In this document: in pieces, positions 5,383 to 7,947 of the stretch
How positions within the stretch are numbered: position 1 is the stretch's first letter
Layout: every line of letters begins with the position of its first letter
Source of the DNA: an uncultured Prevotella sp.
Lineage (GTDB): Bacteria; Bacteroidota; Bacteroidia; Bacteroidales; Bacteroidaceae
Reading direction: 5' to 3'
Assembly (NCBI GenBank): GCA_947072805.1
Contig: CAMTJK010000155.1
Location: 1 to 7,947, forward strand
Length of the DNA: 7,947 nt
Notes under the pieces: generated by a model
Told to the model about the DNA's origin: nothing
The model's input: only the letters and a program-made list of their open reading frames with translations
Databases searched by the model: none
Made by a program: the position numbers and the translations under genes

Positions 5383-7613
5383 GCTCTCTTCCATGTTTTC
5401 ATGAACCGCATCATTATCACGAGCGTAACCACTGCCGCTATGATGTCTGACGCGGGCATGGAATACCACACGCCGTCCACGCCGAAGCGCAGCGGCAACA
5501 GGAATATGAGCGGCAACAGGAAAAGCATCTGTCGTGACAAGGACAGGAAGATGCTTACTTTCGCCTTGCCTATACTCTGGAAGAAATTGGTGGCAACCAT
5601 CTGGTAGCCGTCTATCGGGAAGGTTATGAGTATTATCGTTATGCCATGTGCTGCCATCTCCACGAGTTGCGCATCGGCTGTAAAGAGGCGTGCGCAGGCT
5701 GTCGGACAGAGCACTCCCACAAGAAATCCTGCCGTCGTTACGCACGTTGCGGCTATCATGGAAAGCTTCATTACGCGCATCAGCCTGTCATAGTGCTGTG
5801 CCCCATAGTTGTATCCGGCTATGGGCTGCATACCTTGATTGATGCCCATCACCACCATGACAAACACGAAAGCCACCCTGTTGGCTATGCCGTAAGCGCC
5901 CACGGCAAGGTCACCGCCATACGACAACAGTCCCTTGTTGATGAATATCACCACAACGCAGGCGCACACGTTCATAAGAAAAGGCGACATGCCTATGCCT
6001 ATGATGTTTCTCACTATGACCCCATGCAGTTTGTATATGCCGCTACGCAGATGCAGCAGCTGGTTTTTGTCGGCAAAGAGGCGCATCTGCCACGTGAGCG
6101 CCATCATCTGCGATATTATGGTTGCAATGGCGGCGCCTCTTATTCCGAGCCCGAGTGGATAGATGAAGATGGGGTCGAGAATGGTGTTCATTATCACCGT
6201 AAACATGGTGGCATACATTGCCTGCCTCGGTTTGCCTGCCGCCCGCAGCACGGCATTCATGCCGAAATACATGTGCGAAAACACGTTGCCGAGCAATATC
6301 ACCACCATATAGTCGCGGGCGTATGGTATGGTCTGTTCGCTCGCGCCGAAGAAGTAGAGTATCTCATCGAGGAAGAGTAATGATATTATGCTGAATGCCA
6401 CACCTACTATGACGTTGAGCGTGACGGTGTTGCCAAGTATATTCTGCGCCGTATTATAGTCGCGTTGCCCCAGCTTCACCGATATGCAGGTGGAAGCGCC
6501 CACGCCCACCGCAGCGCCGAAAGCCGCGCCGAGGTTCATGAAGGGGAATGTGAGCGCCAGTCCGGCTGTAAAGAGGCGTGCGCAGGCTGTCGGACAGAGC
6601 ACTCCCACAAGAAATCCTGCCGTCGTTACGCACGTTGCGGCTATCATGGAAAGCTTCATTACGCGCATCAGCCTGTCATAGTGCTGTGCCCCATAGTTGT
6701 ATCCGGCTATGGGCTGCATACCTTGATTGATGCCCATCACCACCATGACAAACACGAAAGCCACCCTGTTGGCTATGCCGTAAGCGCCCACGGCAAGGTC
6801 ACCGCCATACGACAACAGTCCCTTGTTGATGAATATCACCACAACGCAGGCGCACACGTTCATAAGAAAAGGCGACATGCCTATGCCTATGATGTTTCTC
6901 ACTATGACCCCATGCAGTTTGTATATGCCGCTACGCAGATGCAGCAGCTGGTTTTTGTCGGCAAAGAGGCGCATCTGCCACGTGAGCGCCATCATCTGCG
7001 ATATTATGGTTGCAATGGCGGCGCCTCTTATTCCGAGCCCGAGTGGATAGATGAAGATGGGGTCGAGAATGGTGTTCATTATCACCGTAAACATGGTGGC
7101 ATACATTGCCTGCCTCGGTTTGCCTGCCGCCCGCAGCACGGCATTCATGCCGAAATACATGTGCGAAAACACGTTGCCGAGCAATATCACCACCATATAG
7201 TCGCGGGCGTATGGTATGGTCTGTTCGCTCGCGCCGAAGAAGTAGAGTATCTCATCGAGGAAGAGTAATGATATTATGCTGAATGCCACACCTACTATGA
7301 CGTTGAGCGTGACGGTGTTGCCAAGTATATTCTGCGCCGTATTATAGTCGCGTTGCCCCAGCTTCACCGATATGCAGGTGGAAGCGCCCACGCCCACCGC
7401 AGCGCCGAAAGCCGCGCCGAGGTTCATGAAGGGGAATGTGAGCGCCAGTCCGGATATGGCAAGCGCACCAACGCCCTGTCCTATGAAGATGCTGTCTATC
7501 ATGTTATACAGCGAAGCGGCTGTCATTGCTATGATTGCCGGCATTGCGTACTGAAAGAGCAGCCGCCCCACGGGTTTGGTTCCGAGTTCAAGTGTAGCCT
7601 GATTCTTGTCCAT
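5379..7613 (-). CDS. MATE-family (MepA-like) multidrug efflux transporter with an internal tandem duplication
   Basis: This inner-membrane cation-coupled drug/proton or drug/sodium antiporter would normally be about 450 residues with 12 helices. Here it is 744 residues. Residues 1-54 are the usual N-terminus, with LLFQYAMPAIIAMTAASLYN as helix 1 and MIDSIFIGQGVGALAIS leading into helix 2. Residues 55-350 carry helices 2 to 9. Residues 351-646 repeat them exactly. Residues 647-744 are the unique C-terminus with helices 10 to 12. Removing one copy gives 448 residues, the normal length. The repeat holds an even number of helices (about eight), so the C-terminal part keeps its normal orientation and the predicted total is about 20. 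Both frame and topology survive, but whether the product folds or transports is unknown. The ATG at 7613 follows a TAAATTTG promoter element by 17 bases. Substrate is not predictable. Confidence 0.9.
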   Translation of the reverse strand: MDKNQATLELGTKPVGRLLFQYAMPAIIAMTAASLYNMIDSIFIGQGVGALAISGLALTFPFMNLGAAFGAAVGVGASTCISVKLGQRDYNTAQNILGNTVTLNVIVGVAFSIISLLFLDEILYFFGASEQTIPYARDYMVVILLGNVFSHMYFGMNAVLRAAGKPRQAMYATMFTVIMNTILDPIFIYPLGLGIRGAAIATIISQMMALTWQMRLFADKNQLLHLRSGIYKLHGVIVRNIIGIGMSPFLMNVCACVVVIFINKGLLSYGGDLAVGAYGIANRVAFVFVMVVMGINQGMQPIAGYNYGAQHYDRLMRVMKLSMIAATCVTTAGFLVGVLCPTACARLFTAGLALTFPFMNLGAAFGAAVGVGASTCISVKLGQRDYNTAQNILGNTVTLNVIVGVAFSIISLLFLDEILYFFGASEQTIPYARDYMVVILLGNVFSHMYFGMNAVLRAAGKPRQAMYATMFTVIMNTILDPIFIYPLGLGIRGAAIATIISQMMALTWQMRLFADKNQLLHLRSGIYKLHGVIVRNIIGIGMSPFLMNVCACVVVIFINKGLLSYGGDLAVGAYGIANRVAFVFVMVVMGINQGMQPIAGYNYGAQHYDRLMRVMKLSMIAATCVTTAGFLVGVLCPTACARLFTADAQLVEMAAHGITIILITFPIDGYQMVATNFFQSIGKAKVSIFLSLSRQMLFLLPLIFLLPLRFGVDGVWYSMPASDIIAAVVTLVIMMRFMKTWKRA
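5675..6562. repeat. 888-bp perfect tandem duplication, copy A (downstream in the gene)
   Basis: Each base here matches the base 888 positions further on. The match begins at CGG 5675-5677 (base 5674 is T against C at 6562). This copy encodes residues 351-646 of the transporter, apart from the junction codon. 888 is a multiple of three (296 codons), so the frame is kept. No base difference was seen when the two copies were read line by line. Confidence 0.97.
6563..7450. repeat. 888-bp perfect tandem duplication, copy B (upstream in the gene)
   Basis: Second unit, directly abutting copy A. Identity continues through CGG at 7451-7453 and stops at 7454 (A, against C at 6566). The trinucleotide CGG is therefore found at both outer ends and at the junction (5675, 6563, 7451), the mark of a 3-base microhomology event. 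No insertion sequence or longer repeat flanks the unit. Confidence 0.97.
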
Positions 7614-7630
7614 TGCATTATAATAATGTG

Positions 7631-7638
7631 CAAATTTA
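7631..7638 (-). promoter_or_regulatory. Bacteroidetes-type -7 promoter element for the transporter (and perhaps the whole cluster)
   Basis: Read on the minus strand this is TAAATTTG, an exact match to the TAnnTTTG consensus used by the Bacteroidetes primary sigma factor. It would give a transcript start about a dozen bases before the ATG at 7613. The -33 TTTG is not well conserved: the best candidate is TTCG at 7658-7655, with spacing slightly short. No comparable element was found in the other gaps. Confidence 0.55.
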
Positions 7639-7947
7639 CTTATTTTTTCGCTTTACGAAGCACTTTACAGGCGTTTTTAGCATGTGACGAAGCCAAAAAC
7701 AAGTCAAATGAGCGTCTATGGCAACAGTGCTGTAAAGAAGAACATTTGTATCCCTGTCCGTATTTGCGCCAGCGCATGGTGATGGAGCGCATGTAACTGC
7801 ACTTAATGAAGGTTAATTTGTAAAGATATTTGGTCGAATTTAACATTTTTAAATCCGGCATTCTAGGTGTAAATTTTTGTTAATCAAAGTGAGTCGAATT
7901 ATGCTCCCGACGGGTCGAAAAACGATCCCAGTTTTTTGGCAACGCGA
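7639..7947. other. Non-coding region upstream of the transporter
   Basis: No convincing gene was seen. The one minus-strand frame of 73 codons (7861-7640) has unusual composition for the region, rich in Lys, Ser, Cys and Tyr, and reaches to the promoter element, so I do not call it. The region is A/T-rich beyond 7800. It contains an 8-base direct repeat AGCGCATG at 7771-7778 and 7786-7793, and GTCGAATT at 7833-7840 and 7893-7900, with a related GTCGAA at 7914-7919. No terminator or tRNA was seen. A gene may begin or end just beyond the window edge. Confidence 0.5.

Noticed and set aside
5675..7450. The duplication as a mobile element or two separate transporter genes
   Set aside because: There are no terminal inverted repeats, transposase or target-site duplication beyond the 3-base CGG. 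There is no stop or start between the copies, so it is a single continuous frame.
5675..7450. A CRISPR-like or satellite repeat array
   Set aside because: There are only two long coding copies, with no spacers and no short periodic repeats.
5646..7796. Long plus-strand frames (about 244, 267 and 147 codons) across the transporter
   Set aside because: They repeat each other with the same 888-base period as the transporter, and are His/Cys-rich antisense shadows with no recognisable domain.
7640..7861. 73-codon minus-strand frame upstream of the transporter
   Set aside because: It has no recognisable motif, overlaps the promoter element at its 3' end and sits in A/T-rich non-coding-like sequence. 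It is described as intergenic instead.

Overview
The window looks like a chromosomal piece of a Bacteroidales bacterium (Bacteroides/Prevotella-like). The grounds are the form of dTDP-glucose 4,6-dehydratase with an extended central insertion that I associate with this order, a Bacteroidetes-type -7 promoter element (TAAATTTG) in front of the first gene, mostly absent Shine-Dalgarno sequences, and the overall gene style. The genus cannot be fixed from sequence reading alone.

Every credible gene lies on the minus strand, so transcription runs from high to low coordinates. In that order they are: a MATE-family transporter (7613-5379), a cytidylate-kinase-like protein (5307-4687), a YfcE-type metallophosphoesterase (4644-4156), rfbB (4127-2994), a small sigma-region-4-like protein (2975-2670), purT (2656-1496), an acyltransferase-3 membrane protein (1384-332) and the start of a FdtA/QdtA-type sugar ketoisomerase (298 to the window edge). 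Gaps are 13 to 111 bases, so this may be one long transcript. Bases 7614-7947 hold no convincing gene, only a promoter element and a few short repeats.

The genes mix housekeeping and cell-surface roles. RfbB makes dTDP-4-keto-6-deoxyglucose, which is the substrate of the FdtA/QdtA family. With the acyltransferase at the low-coordinate end, this suggests the edge of a surface-polysaccharide cluster making a 3-amino-3,6-dideoxyhexose or a similar acylated sugar. purT (purine synthesis), the phosphoesterase, the kinase-like protein and the transporter are general functions.

The outstanding oddity is the transporter. An 888-base stretch is present twice in direct tandem, apparently without a single difference, and in frame. 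It turns a normal 448-residue MATE protein into a 744-residue one with about 20 predicted membrane segments. The junction carries only a 3-base (CGG) microhomology. It is either a very recent real duplication or an assembly error, and a read or PCR product across the junction would decide. I found no CRISPR array, tRNA, rRNA, insertion sequence or clearly new multi-gene system.
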